Shown here: one piece after another, positions 53,051-60,586 of the stretch
Position numbering within the stretch: the stretch's first letter is position 1
How the letters are laid out: every line of letters begins with the position of its first letter
Origin: JAGNLA01 sp964639885
GTDB taxonomy: Bacteria; Caldisericota; Caldisericia; JAAYUI01
Length of the DNA stretch: 64,000 nucleotides
NCBI GenBank assembly: GCA_964639885.1
Contig: CAZXEH010000001.1
Span: 186,001 to 250,000 of the forward strand
Direction: 5' to 3'
The notes under the pieces: model-generated
The model's input: only the letters and a program-made list of their open reading frames with translations
What the model was told of the DNA's origin: nothing
The model's database searches: none
Program-made: the position numbers and the translations under genes

Positions 53051-54663
53051 CTAGTTTTTAATCAAAGAGGCGGCTTTGTCAATGCGATCCAGGCTAAGAG
53101 AGCGCCCAAGCACCTGCATGCTCTCAAACAGCGGCGGTGTGGCCTTCTTGCCTGTGACTGCGATGCGGATTGGCATGAACAGGTCGCCAGCGCCCCAGCC
53201 AAGCGATGAGGCCAGCGCACGACAGGTGTTTTCGATCTCCGTGTGGTTCCAGTCCTCAATTTTTGAAAGCTCGTCCTTGACCATTTCCAGTGCGTTCGAA
53301 ATTTCCGGTAGTGATTTTTTCTTCGATTCGAACAGCGCTTTGTCATATTGAAGCTCTGTCTTGAAGAAGAAGTCGAAGGCGTCTGGCGATTCCGAGAAGA
53401 GCCTGATTCTTTCCTGTTCCAGTGCAATCACGCTCTCGAGCCATTTTCTGTCGCGACCGTCAGTGTCAAATCCTGCATTTTTGAGGTGCGGGATCACTTC
53501 ATCGACGAGTTTTGGCAGCGGCATTTCGCGGATGTAAACGCCGTTGAGCCATTTGAGCTTTTCAGGGTCGAAGATTGCGTCTGAACGCTGGATTTTCTCC
53601 AGGCTGAAGGCATCAATCATTTCCTTGACTGTCATTTTTTCCCTGTTGTCGCCAGGATTCCAGCCCAGAAGTGCGATGAAGTTGACGACGGCTTCGGGAA
53701 GGAAGCCAAGTGCCTGAAAATCGCCGATATAGACAGCGCCTTCACGCTTGGAGAGCTTCTTCCTCTGGGTGTTGAGGATGAGCGAGAAGTGTCCAAACTG
53801 CGGAACCTCCCAGCCAAGAGCCTTGTAGATCAGGATTTGCTTGGAGGTGTTGGTGAGATGATCCTGGCCTCGCAGGACGTGGGAGATTTCCATGAGGTGG
53901 TCATCGATGACGCATGCGAAGTTGTAAAGTGGCATCCCGCCTGGCTTTGCAATGATGAAATCGTCAAAGGTTTCGGAATCGACATCGACAGTTTCCCTGA
54001 TGAGGTCTGTGAAGCTGATTTTTGCATCATNNNNNNNNNNNNNNNNNNNNNNNNNNNNNNNNNNNNNNNNNNNNNNNNNNNNNNNNNNNNNNNNNNNNNN
54101 NNNNNNNNNNNNNNNNNNNNNNNNNNNNNNGAATCGACATCGACAGTTTCCCTGATGAGGTCTGTGAAGCTGATTTTTGCATCATCCGGAACCCTGAGTC
54201 TGATGGTTGCTCTTTCTCCGTTTGCCACTCTTCTTTTGGCCTCTTCGATCGGGACATTCCTGCAGGCGTTGTCGTAGCGGTAGATGACGTGGGCTTTTTC
54301 GGCAGCCTCTCGCTTTGCTGCAAGTTCTTCCTGCGGGCAGAAGCAATAGTAGGCAGTGCCATCATCGATTAATTGATCTATGAATTTTTTGTAGATGTCG
54401 ACTCGCTCGGACTGGCGGTATGGGCCAAACTTGCCTGGATTGTCCGGACCCTCGTCCCAGTCGAGACCAAGCCACTTGAGGCCTTCGTAGATTGCCATTT
54501 CCGATTCGTGAGTGGATCTCTGTTCATCGGTGTCTTCCACGCGAAGGATGAATTTTCCTCCAACATGACGGGCAAACAGGAAATTGAACAGTCCTGTCCT
54601 TGCATTTCCGATGTGCAGCTTGCCTGTTGGCGACGGCGCAAGCCTTACTCTGATCTCACTCAT
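53051..54663 (-). CDS. gltX: Glutamyl-tRNA synthetase, split by an artefactual gap
   Basis: Charges tRNA-Glu. The N-terminal part (54663 down) shows LAPSPTGKLHIGNARTGLFN (HIGH-type motif). The C-terminal part (from about 53935) has ISHVLRGQDHLTNTSKQ and KLSKREGAV (KMSKS-type). The two parts are in different frames only because 100 N and a 55-base duplication (53976-54030 = 54131-54185) were inserted; removing 155 bases restores one frame of 485 residues, the normal length. AAGGAG precedes the ATG. The gene is 4 bases upstream of tRNA-Arg. Confidence 0.93.
54031..54130. other. Assembly gap (100 N) with duplicated 55-base flanks inside gltX
   Basis: 53976-54030 and 54131-54185 are identical 55-mers, so the sequence is really continuous and no DNA is missing. 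Confidence 0.93.
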
Positions 54664-54695
54664 TTTCGACTCCTTGTTTGCTTATGATTTCAACA

Positions 54696-54840
54696 TCATA
54701 TCACAAGGATTCGATTTCCTCAACTTCGATGAGAATTAAACCACCAACTGGATTTGCCTGATCTAAAAATTGGATGATTATCTCAGTTTTCTTTCTCCGA
54801 TTCCACCACCGTCGCTAATTTTGAATGTGTCGTTTTCCAT
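54696..54840 (-). pseudogene. Small frameshifted ORF of about 47 codons
   Basis: On the minus strand AAAGGAGGCAC stands before ATG 54840, giving MENDTFKISDGGGIGERKLR and a stop at 54778. In the -1 frame a coding-like stretch IIIQFLDQANPVGGLILIEV continues to a stop near 54703. Joined at the AGAAAAC homopolymer they would form one protein of about 47 residues. It may be a broken gene, a sequence error or a frameshift. Family unknown. Confidence 0.4.
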
Positions 54841-54891
54841 GTGCCTCCTTTGTCATAATCATTTAATGGTTGAGGGCGAATGAGCACATAT

Positions 54892-54920
54892 TTGAAAAAA
54901 CATAATTGAAAAGCTATAAT
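54892..54920 (+). promoter_or_regulatory. Promoter of umuDC, giving a leaderless transcript
   Basis: TTGAAA (892-897), 17 bp, TATAAT (915-920). The umuD ATG follows after 8 bases and there is no ribosome site. No LexA box of the known E. coli or B. subtilis types is visible. Confidence 0.65.
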
Positions 54921-54928
54921 GCTGGCAA

Positions 54929-55363
54929 ATGAGTGACATAAAGATCGAAGGCATTTTTAAATTTGAACCAAAAGAAAAACTGAAACTCCCGATGTTTACC
55001 GAGGGTGTATCGGCAGGCTTTCCTTCGCCAGCTGATGATTTTGTCGGTTACAGACTGGATTTGAACGAACTCCTCATCAAGCACCCCCTTGCGACTTTCC
55101 TGGTCACGGTTTCTGGCAATTCAATGATAAACGCAGGCATCCACTCAGGAGACATTCTAGTGGTCGACAAGGCTTGCGAACCAGCTGATGGAAAGATAGT
55201 GATAGCCATAATTGATGGGGATTTCACGGTTAAAAGGATGAAGCTGATTCACGGTGTTCCGTGTCTTGTGCCAGAAAACCCGGATTATCCTGTAATTGAG
55301 ATGAAAGGCAACATGGAGCTGATGATCTGGGGTGTGGTCACCAGTGTCATCCACATGCTATGA
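54929..55363 (+). CDS. umuD: UmuD-type S24 peptidase
   Basis: A 144-residue self-cleaving subunit of the mutagenic DNA polymerase V. Cleavage site Ala29-Gly30 (GVSAGFPSP); catalytic S65 in SGNSMINAG and K102 in FTVKRM. Lacks the LexA DNA-binding domain. The stop overlaps the umuC start (ATGA). Confidence 0.93.
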   Translation: MSDIKIEGIFKFEPKEKLKLPMFTEGVSAGFPSPADDFVGYRLDLNELLIKHPLATFLVTVSGNSMINAGIHSGDILVVDKACEPADGKIVIAIIDGDFTVKRMKLIHGVPCLVPENPDYPVIEMKGNMELMIWGVVTSVIHML

Positions 55364-56619
55364 AGTGCACGCTCCTCATCGACTGTGATTCATTTTATGC
55401 CTCGTGCGAGAAAATATTCCGTCCTGACCTTAAAGACAAACCGGTCGTGGTTTTGAGCAACAATGATGGTTTCATAATCGCCAAATCGAAAGAGGCAAAA
55501 AAGCTTGGGTTTGACCTTCTTGAGCCGTACTTCAAGGTTGAGGACAAGCTGAAAAAGTACAATGTTACGGTTTTCTCGGCAAATTTTGAGCTTTATGGTG
55601 ACATCTCGGCAAGGGTGATGTCCATCCTTGAAACATTTGCTTCAAAAGTCGAGGTCTACTCGATTGATGAAGCGTTTATCGATCTTGACGAATCCGACCC
55701 TGTTGGCGTAGCAAGAGCGATTAGACAGACGATCTGGAAACATGTCGGAGTTCCTGTTTCAATCGGCATAGCCACGACAAAAACACTTGCAAAGGTTGCC
55801 ACAAAGGTTGCCAAAAAGAACTCTGAACATGACGGCGTTTTCAGTCTTTTGGACAAGGATGCCGACGCATTCCTCGAAAAAATGGATGTTCAAGACATCT
55901 GGGGAGTTGGTTTTAGAAGTGCAGAATTCCTTCGCTCCAAAGGTGTTTTGACGGCCAAAGATTTTAAAAATGCCCCCGAAAAATGGGTGAAGGATCACAT
56001 GTCGGTCACCGGTCTGCGATGTCAAAAGGAGTTGAAAGGCGTTCGCTGCTTCTCGCTTGATGACACTCCGTCACCTCAGAAATCCATTTTGACTTCACGA
56101 TCTTTTGGCAGGCTGGTTGAAACGTTGTACGACCTGAGCGAAGCCGTTGCAGCATACACGACCAGGGCGTGCGAAAAATTGAGGAAACAGCAATCTTTGT
56201 GTTCATGTGTCAGCGTTTTCATCAACACTAGTCCGCACGGCAGAAACCCTCACTACTCCAATTTCGCATCTCATAGACTGGTAATGCCCACGGCTGACAC
56301 TTCAGAACTGATCAGGATTGCAAGAAACCTGACCAGGAAAATCTACAGGCCAGGATATCGTTATATAAGGGTCGGCATCGTTTTGACCGATCTGGTTTCC
56401 GAAAACAATGCCCCGGAATATCTTTTTGTCACACCCTATCAGCGCAGTCGTGAACGAACTCTTATGAACACAGTCGACAAGATCAACCAACTGATGGGGC
56501 CTGGAACAATTAAATTCGGTTCGGTCGGATTGAGCGGCAAACCCTGGAAGGCAAGACAGGCATCACGCTCCCCACGCTATACCTCACGCTGGAGTGAACT
56601 CCGGAAAATTAAGGTTTAG
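55360..56619 (+). CDS. umuC: Y-family DNA polymerase UmuC
   Basis: A 419-residue translesion polymerase catalytic subunit. IDCDSFYASCEK (metal-binding D), YSIDEAFIDLDE (active-site SIDE motif) and SIGIATTKTLAKVATK are all present, followed by the C-terminal little-finger domain and UmuC-type tail. Translationally coupled to umuD. Confidence 0.95.
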   Translation: MKCTLLIDCDSFYASCEKIFRPDLKDKPVVVLSNNDGFIIAKSKEAKKLGFDLLEPYFKVEDKLKKYNVTVFSANFELYGDISARVMSILETFASKVEVYSIDEAFIDLDESDPVGVARAIRQTIWKHVGVPVSIGIATTKTLAKVATKVAKKNSEHDGVFSLLDKDADAFLEKMDVQDIWGVGFRSAEFLRSKGVLTAKDFKNAPEKWVKDHMSVTGLRCQKELKGVRCFSLDDTPSPQKSILTSRSFGRLVETLYDLSEAVAAYTTRACEKLRKQQSLCSCVSVFINTSPHGRNPHYSNFASHRLVMPTADTSELIRIARNLTRKIYRPGYRYIRVGIVLTDLVSENNAPEYLFVTPYQRSRERTLMNTVDKINQLMGPGTIKFGSVGLSGKPWKARQASRSPRYTSRWSELRKIKV

Positions 56620-56639
56620 CCAGCCGTTGACTGTTGGTT

Positions 56640-57296
56640 TCAGATATGGCCGGATACATCAAAAGGTTTTGCGTATAAGTTCCTTTTTTGTAAACCTCGA
56701 CGTTTTGCAGCACCTTTCCAGCCGGCATTGCCAAGCAAACCATAAACCCAGGCAGGAAGTGGCTGGGCTGTGGTTAGCAGGTGTGTTTCAAATGGCTTGT
56801 CCTCAACGATGGCCTTTATAAGCAAATCAAGTGATTTAACAAGTTTTATTGCCATTCCGCCGTGGTCTTCAAGCTTCTTCGGTTTCCTCGAGGCAAGCGA
56901 AGCCCCGCCACCGACAGCAACACCACCGATCCAGTTTGAACCTGATTCTTTGGCAAAGGTTTTCACGATGTCCAAGGCTGTAAGGCACTGTTTTGGTTCA
57001 GGAAAGCCTGAATTGCAAACAGCTACAATCTTTTTCGTACCTGTTGCTGAATCTGAAATGATTTCAAGGGTTTTAGCCAGAGGGGCGGGAAGCGAGTCAA
57101 TGTAAAGCGGGAAAGCAATCAATATCAGATCAGCATTTTTTGCCATTTCAACCAGTTCCTGCCGGTTTGTTTTCAATGCCGTCAAAGTTTGACACGCAAA
57201 GCCTTTTTCCTTAAGTCTATCAAAGACGTAGTTGCCAATCTTTTCAGACACACTGTTTCCCGATTTCGGGCTGCCAACAATCATCAAGGCGTTCAT
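56640..57296 (-). CDS. Flavodoxin-like NAD(P)H oxidoreductase
   Basis: A 218-residue protein with the FMN-binding start MIVGSPKSGNSVSEKIG and further flavodoxin-fold strands (DLILIAFPLYIDSLPAPL). Substrate unknown. Overlaps the next upstream flavoprotein gene by 4 bases, so the two probably act together. Confidence 0.8.
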   Translation of the reverse strand: MNALMIVGSPKSGNSVSEKIGNYVFDRLKEKGFACQTLTALKTNRQELVEMAKNADLILIAFPLYIDSLPAPLAKTLEIISDSATGTKKIVAVCNSGFPEPKQCLTALDIVKTFAKESGSNWIGGVAVGGGASLASRKPKKLEDHGGMAIKLVKSLDLLIKAIVEDKPFETHLLTTAQPLPAWVYGLLGNAGWKGAAKRRGLQKRNLYAKPFDVSGHI

Positions 57297-57847
57297 GCGA
57301 GCACCTCCCTGATTGATTTTGCAATCATTTTGTCAACTTCTGACTGCCTGTCCAGAACAAGGCACGAACTCCTCGGAGGAGTCATGTTCAAGACGTTTCT
57401 TTTGGCCAAATTTTCAAAAACAGCTTTGGAGTCGGGTTCAGGTTCATCCTGGTATCCAATCGTAAAATTGGAGGGCACATTTTCATATCTCTGGTAATGG
57501 TGTGTTTCACCTTTATACCTTTTGAAAAAAGGGAGGAGATTTGGGATCGACCTGTCAAGTATCTTCTTCAGTTCTGACGAGTATCCGCCAAATGTAACAG
57601 GTGTTAATTCAATCAATAGATCGGATTGTGCCATCTGCCTTAATATCTCGTTTGCATCGTCATTGATCACGCACAAACCAGGCGTCTTGACCCAGCATCC
57701 AAAACATCCAAGGCAAGAATCTATCCTTTTTTCTTTTAGCAAGACCCACTCAATCTCATGGCCAAAAAGCTGTTTGTTTAACGTTTTTTCAATCTTTGAT
57801 GCCATCCCGGAATCATCACGTCTGCCATCAAGCACAAGCACTTTCAT
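57293..57847 (-). CDS. NADPH-dependent FMN reductase-like iron-sulfur flavoprotein
   Basis: A 184-residue flavodoxin-fold protein. LDGRRDDSGMASKIEKTL is the FMN phosphate loop region, and CLGCFGCWVKTPGLC gives the cysteines typical of iron-sulfur flavoproteins (ISF), which relay electrons in anaerobes. GAGGTGAAAA precedes the ATG. Confidence 0.83.
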   Translation of the reverse strand: MKVLVLDGRRDDSGMASKIEKTLNKQLFGHEIEWVLLKEKRIDSCLGCFGCWVKTPGLCVINDDANEILRQMAQSDLLIELTPVTFGGYSSELKKILDRSIPNLLPFFKRYKGETHHYQRYENVPSNFTIGYQDEPEPDSKAVFENLAKRNVLNMTPPRSSCLVLDRQSEVDKMIAKSIREVLA

Positions 57848-57908
57848 TTTTCACCTCGCTGTTTTTGACACCAGATGATTCTATTTGTTTGATGTGTCTT
57901 TAAAATGA

Positions 57909-57942
57909 AAAACCGGACGACATCGAGTCATCCGGTTTCATA
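57909..57942 (-). terminator. Terminator of the AbrB-ABC-2 exporter operon
   Basis: 12-bp stem AAACCGGATGAC / GTCGTCCGGTTT (one T-G pair), loop TCGAT, then a T-run on the minus strand. Confidence 0.8.
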
Positions 57943-57957
57943 TTTGTGAGAAGGCTG

Positions 57958-59208
57958 TTATCTGGTGATGATTTTTTTGAAAAGCGGAACTGCGATTGCC
58001 AAAGTGACGGCTCCGAACAGAACCAGAATGATCAGCTCCCTGCCGACATCGGCGATGCCTGCACCAAGGATCATGACTTTTCTGAGTGCTTCAACGGCGT
58101 AGGTCAATGGTACACACTTTGAAATGAACTGCATGAATCCTGGCATCTGCTGGATCGGAAAGAAAACGCCGGACAGGAACAGCATCGGGAACTGAACCAT
58201 CGAGAGCACCTGCATTGCTGATTCCTGCTGGGCTGCCGAGGCAGAAACGAGGATTCCGAGGCCAACAAATGAGAAAATGCCAAGAATCAGGATCAATCCG
58301 ACAAGCAGGAGGCTGCCGTTGATGTGGATGCCAAACAGAATCAGTGCCAGAAGCAAGACTAGAGCTCCCTGGACAAGTCCCCTGATTGACTGTGAAAGCG
58401 CCTTGCCCATGATGATCGAGAGCCTGCTGATCGGTGCGATGAGTATTCCGTCAAGTGTTCCATGTTCACGTTCAACTGAGACCGAAGCTGCCAGACCGGT
58501 GAGAACGGCTGTAAGTACGATCATTGCAATGATTCCAGGTGCCACGAAGTCAAAATAGTTGGTTTCACCAGAGAACAATCCGACTACTTCAACTTGAATT
58601 GGAGCCACAAAAGCCGTTGCATCCTGATTACCGGTTGGTTTTGTCTGTTCTGTCGGTGGTTTCATACCTGGGTCTGTAGTGATCGGCGGAGTCTGCATTG
58701 ATTTTGGCATTTCCAGCAAACGCTGGACTTTTTGCTTTCCGACCTGTTCGCCAAACATCTCAACCATTTTTGAAAGAACGGCCGAAGTTGTCTTTGAAAT
58801 CTGAGGGCTGGACTGGTCTTCGATGATCGTGACCTTTGTTTGCTGAGAACCCATGAGAACTTTTGAGAAATCCTCAGGGATTACCAGCGCTCCGTTGACT
58901 TCCTGCTTCTTGATTCCTTCCTTGACTGCATCAATACTCAGATACTCTTTGACGATAAAGGACTTGCTGCCCTTGGTCATCTCCATGCCTGAAAGCATTT
59001 CAACCATCTGCCTGCCAAACTGCTGGTCTGAATTGACAACGCCGATTGGAATGTCTTTTATGCTTGACTGGTTCGGGAAGATGAAACCGGTGAGGATCAT
59101 CATGAATATTGGCATAATCAGGAAAACAACGAGCCTCATCCTGTCGCGAGGGAACTCGGTCAGGTCTTTTTTGCATATCTGCCAGATTTCATTAAGTGTT
59201 CTCATCAT
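57958..59208 (-). CDS. ABC-2 type transporter permease
   Basis: A 416-residue permease: one helix near 25-45, a large extracytoplasmic domain to about 225 (with a TNPPTEQTKPTGNQ-like loop), then five helices to the end. This is the DrrB/YhhJ-type layout (large N-terminal loop, five C-terminal helices). It works with the ATPase encoded 1 bp upstream. Substrate unknown. Confidence 0.88.
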   Translation of the reverse strand: MMRTLNEIWQICKKDLTEFPRDRMRLVVFLIMPIFMMILTGFIFPNQSSIKDIPIGVVNSDQQFGRQMVEMLSGMEMTKGSKSFIVKEYLSIDAVKEGIKKQEVNGALVIPEDFSKVLMGSQQTKVTIIEDQSSPQISKTTSAVLSKMVEMFGEQVGKQKVQRLLEMPKSMQTPPITTDPGMKPPTEQTKPTGNQDATAFVAPIQVEVVGLFSGETNYFDFVAPGIIAMIVLTAVLTGLAASVSVEREHGTLDGILIAPISRLSIIMGKALSQSIRGLVQGALVLLLALILFGIHINGSLLLVGLILILGIFSFVGLGILVSASAAQQESAMQVLSMVQFPMLFLSGVFFPIQQMPGFMQFISKCVPLTYAVEALRKVMILGAGIADVGRELIILVLFGAVTLAIAVPLFKKIITR

Positions 59209-59209
59209 A

Positions 59210-60034
59210 TCACCTCACCCTCTTGACTGGACGGGGGCCGCCTGGCCCATGTCTTCCTCCGCCAGCTGAAGCCATTTTGCCTGCAGTGTCCCTGATTTCC
59301 TTGCCTGTGACCTGCAAAAAGACATCGCCTAGTGACGGATTTTCAACATCTGTAACCATTTTCTTCAGTTCAGGAACCGTGTCCATGGCAACAATCTTTC
59401 CGTGGTCAATGATTGCAACTCTTGAGCTGAGCGCCTCGGCTTCGACCATGTCGTGTGTTGTAAGGATGATCGTTGTTCCTTTGGCATTGAGTTCCTGGAT
59501 GAAAGTCCTGATCATGTGCGTTGTCTGGGGGTCAAGCCCAAGGGTCGGTTCGTCAAGGAACATGATTTCCGGTTCGGTCAAAAGGGCACGGACGATGTTT
59601 ATCCTTTGCTTCATGCCCGTTGAATACGTTCCAACCTGGGCATTTTTCCATTCGGACATACCAAGTCTTTCAATCCACCTGTCCGCCCTTTCCCTGATAA
59701 GCTCTGTTGGCATATGGTTGAGCCTTCCAAAAAACAGGAGATTCTCCATTGCCGTCAGATAGTCGTAGAGGATTATTTTTTCAGCAACAAGGCCGATTTT
59801 TGTTCTTACTCTGTCCTGCTGGGTTCTGATGTCAAATCCTGAGACGGTTGCTGTTCCAGAGGTTGGAGTCAAAAGCGTTGTCAACATTCGGATTGTTGTC
59901 GATTTGCCGGCACCGTTAGGACCAAGAAATCCGAATATTTCGCCCTTTTTCACGTCCAGCGAGATTGCGTCAACTGCAGTGAACGCCTTGAACATTTTCG
60001 TGAGTTTGTCTGTTTTGATGATGCTTTCGTTCAT
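59210..60034 (-). CDS. ABC transporter ATP-binding protein
   Basis: A 274-residue ATPase. Walker A GPNGAGKST near 39, signature YSTGMKQR near 145, Walker B IMFLDEPTLGLD near 166 and the switch His in TTHD. The C-terminal 20 residues are Gly/Pro/Arg-rich (GGGRHGPGGPRPVKRVR), unusual for this family. Overlaps the AbrB gene by 4 bases. Confidence 0.92.
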   Translation of the reverse strand: MNESIIKTDKLTKMFKAFTAVDAISLDVKKGEIFGFLGPNGAGKSTTIRMLTTLLTPTSGTATVSGFDIRTQQDRVRTKIGLVAEKIILYDYLTAMENLLFFGRLNHMPTELIRERADRWIERLGMSEWKNAQVGTYSTGMKQRINIVRALLTEPEIMFLDEPTLGLDPQTTHMIRTFIQELNAKGTTIILTTHDMVEAEALSSRVAIIDHGKIVAMDTVPELKKMVTDVENPSLGDVFLQVTGKEIRDTAGKMASAGGGRHGPGGPRPVKRVR

Positions 60035-60258
60035 AGTTGCTCCATTATGTCTTTGATTTCCTTGCTTCTTTTCTCAAGCATGTCCGAGATCTGTTTTAAC
60101 GCCGAGATCTTCTGAAGTACGAGAGTTTCATTGTTCATGCCGAGAACCAGCAGCTTCTCGCCCTTTTCAAGCTTCAAAGCTTCTCTTGCTTCGGCTGGAA
60201 TGACTATCTGGCCACGTTCGCCAAGAGTCGTGCTTCCGTAAAATTTCATTCCCTTCAT
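60031..60258 (-). CDS. AbrB/MazE-type DNA-binding regulator
   Basis: A 75-residue protein with a SpoVT-AbrB swapped-hairpin domain (TTLGERGQIVIPAEAREAL) and a short helical tail. It should dimerise and repress or tune transcription; the likely target is its own operon, whose upstream region has a 14-bp palindrome. AAAGG lies 7 bases before the ATG. Confidence 0.88.
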   Translation of the reverse strand: MKGMKFYGSTTLGERGQIVIPAEAREALKLEKGEKLLVLGMNNETLVLQKISALKQISDMLEKRSKEIKDIMEQL

Positions 60259-60268
60259 TGCTTACCTT

Positions 60269-60282
60269 TCATACTAGTATGA
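60269..60282. promoter_or_regulatory. Palindromic operator candidate upstream of abrB-like gene
   Basis: Perfect 14-bp palindrome TCATACTAGTATGA, 11 bases before the AbrB-like start, within an AT-rich region. Confidence 0.5.
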
Positions 60283-60361
60283 TTTGAATGATTTACATAA
60301 TATATCATATAAATCAGATACTCAAGCTTTCTTCTTAACCAAAATCATTTGCATGGGACTA

Positions 60362-60390
60362 TTGACAGCGATGACCATTCCTGCTAAAAA
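60362..60390 (+). promoter_or_regulatory. Promoter of the rsgA attenuator transcript
   Basis: Consensus -35 TTGACA (362-367), 17 bp, TAAAAA (385-390); start near 60397. Confidence 0.65.
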
Positions 60391-60422
60391 GATTCCAAAC
60401 CATTTTGAAAGGAGGCACGTTG

Positions 60423-60470
60423 ATGAAAAATAAAGTCGAATTTTTCCATGCCTCCGGGTGGTTTTTCTAG
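60423..60470 (+). CDS. 15-residue leader peptide of the rsgA attenuator
   Basis: ATG 60423 has GAAAGGAGG at optimal distance and encodes MKNKVEFFHASGWFF. Phe codons occur at 7, 8, 14 and 15, with a Trp at 13, just before the stop. It is too short for normal gene prediction. The codons for residues 11-14 form one arm of the antiterminator. Confidence 0.75.
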   Translation: MKNKVEFFHASGWFF

Positions 60471-60490
60471 GTCTTTCCAATGTGGAAACC

Positions 60491-60521
60491 AACCGCCCGG
60501 ATTATGATAGGGCGGTTTTTT
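60491..60521 (+). terminator. Intrinsic terminator of the attenuator
   Basis: 8-bp GC-rich stem with 11-base loop and six T's, located between the leader peptide and rsgA. Confidence 0.85.
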
Positions 60522-60541
60522 ATTTCACAAAGGAGAAAGAA

Positions 60542-60586
60542 TTGAAACACAAGGACAAACTCAAATCACTAAAAAAGAAAGATTGA
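60542..60586 (+). CDS. Short basic ORF leading by a possible -1 frameshift into rsgA
   Basis: TTG 60542 has AAGGAG 6 bases upstream and encodes MKHKDKLKSLKKKD, stopping at TGA 584-586, overlapping the rsgA TTG (583). At 571-577 the sequence A-AAA-AAG is the classical bacterial -1 slippery heptamer; slipping there gives MKHKDKLKSLKKER and then LTREEF of the rsgA frame. It may therefore be the real N-terminus of RsgA, whose homologues often start with a basic tail. Confidence 0.5.
   Translation: MKHKDKLKSLKKKD

Larger units (their letters stand above)
60411..60521 (+). promoter_or_regulatory. Leader-peptide attenuator of rsgA
   Basis: Three pairings compete. (A) GGAGGCA (411-417) with TGCCTCC (449-455) hides the leader ribosome site. 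(B) CCGGGTGGTT (454-463, inside the leader ORF) with AACCGCCCGG (491-500), 10 bp with one T-G pair, is an antiterminator. (C) AACCGCCC (491-498) with GGGCGGTT (510-517) plus T-run is the terminator. B and C exclude each other because they share 491-498. A small hairpin TTTCCA-ATG-TGGAAA (473-487) may help terminator formation. A ribosome at the end of the leader ORF would cover 454-463 and favour termination. Confidence 0.8.

Noticed and set aside
54664..54928. LexA (SOS) box before umuDC
   Set aside because: No CTGT-N8-ACAG or GAAC-N4-GTTC type site could be found; the SOS box of this lineage is unknown.
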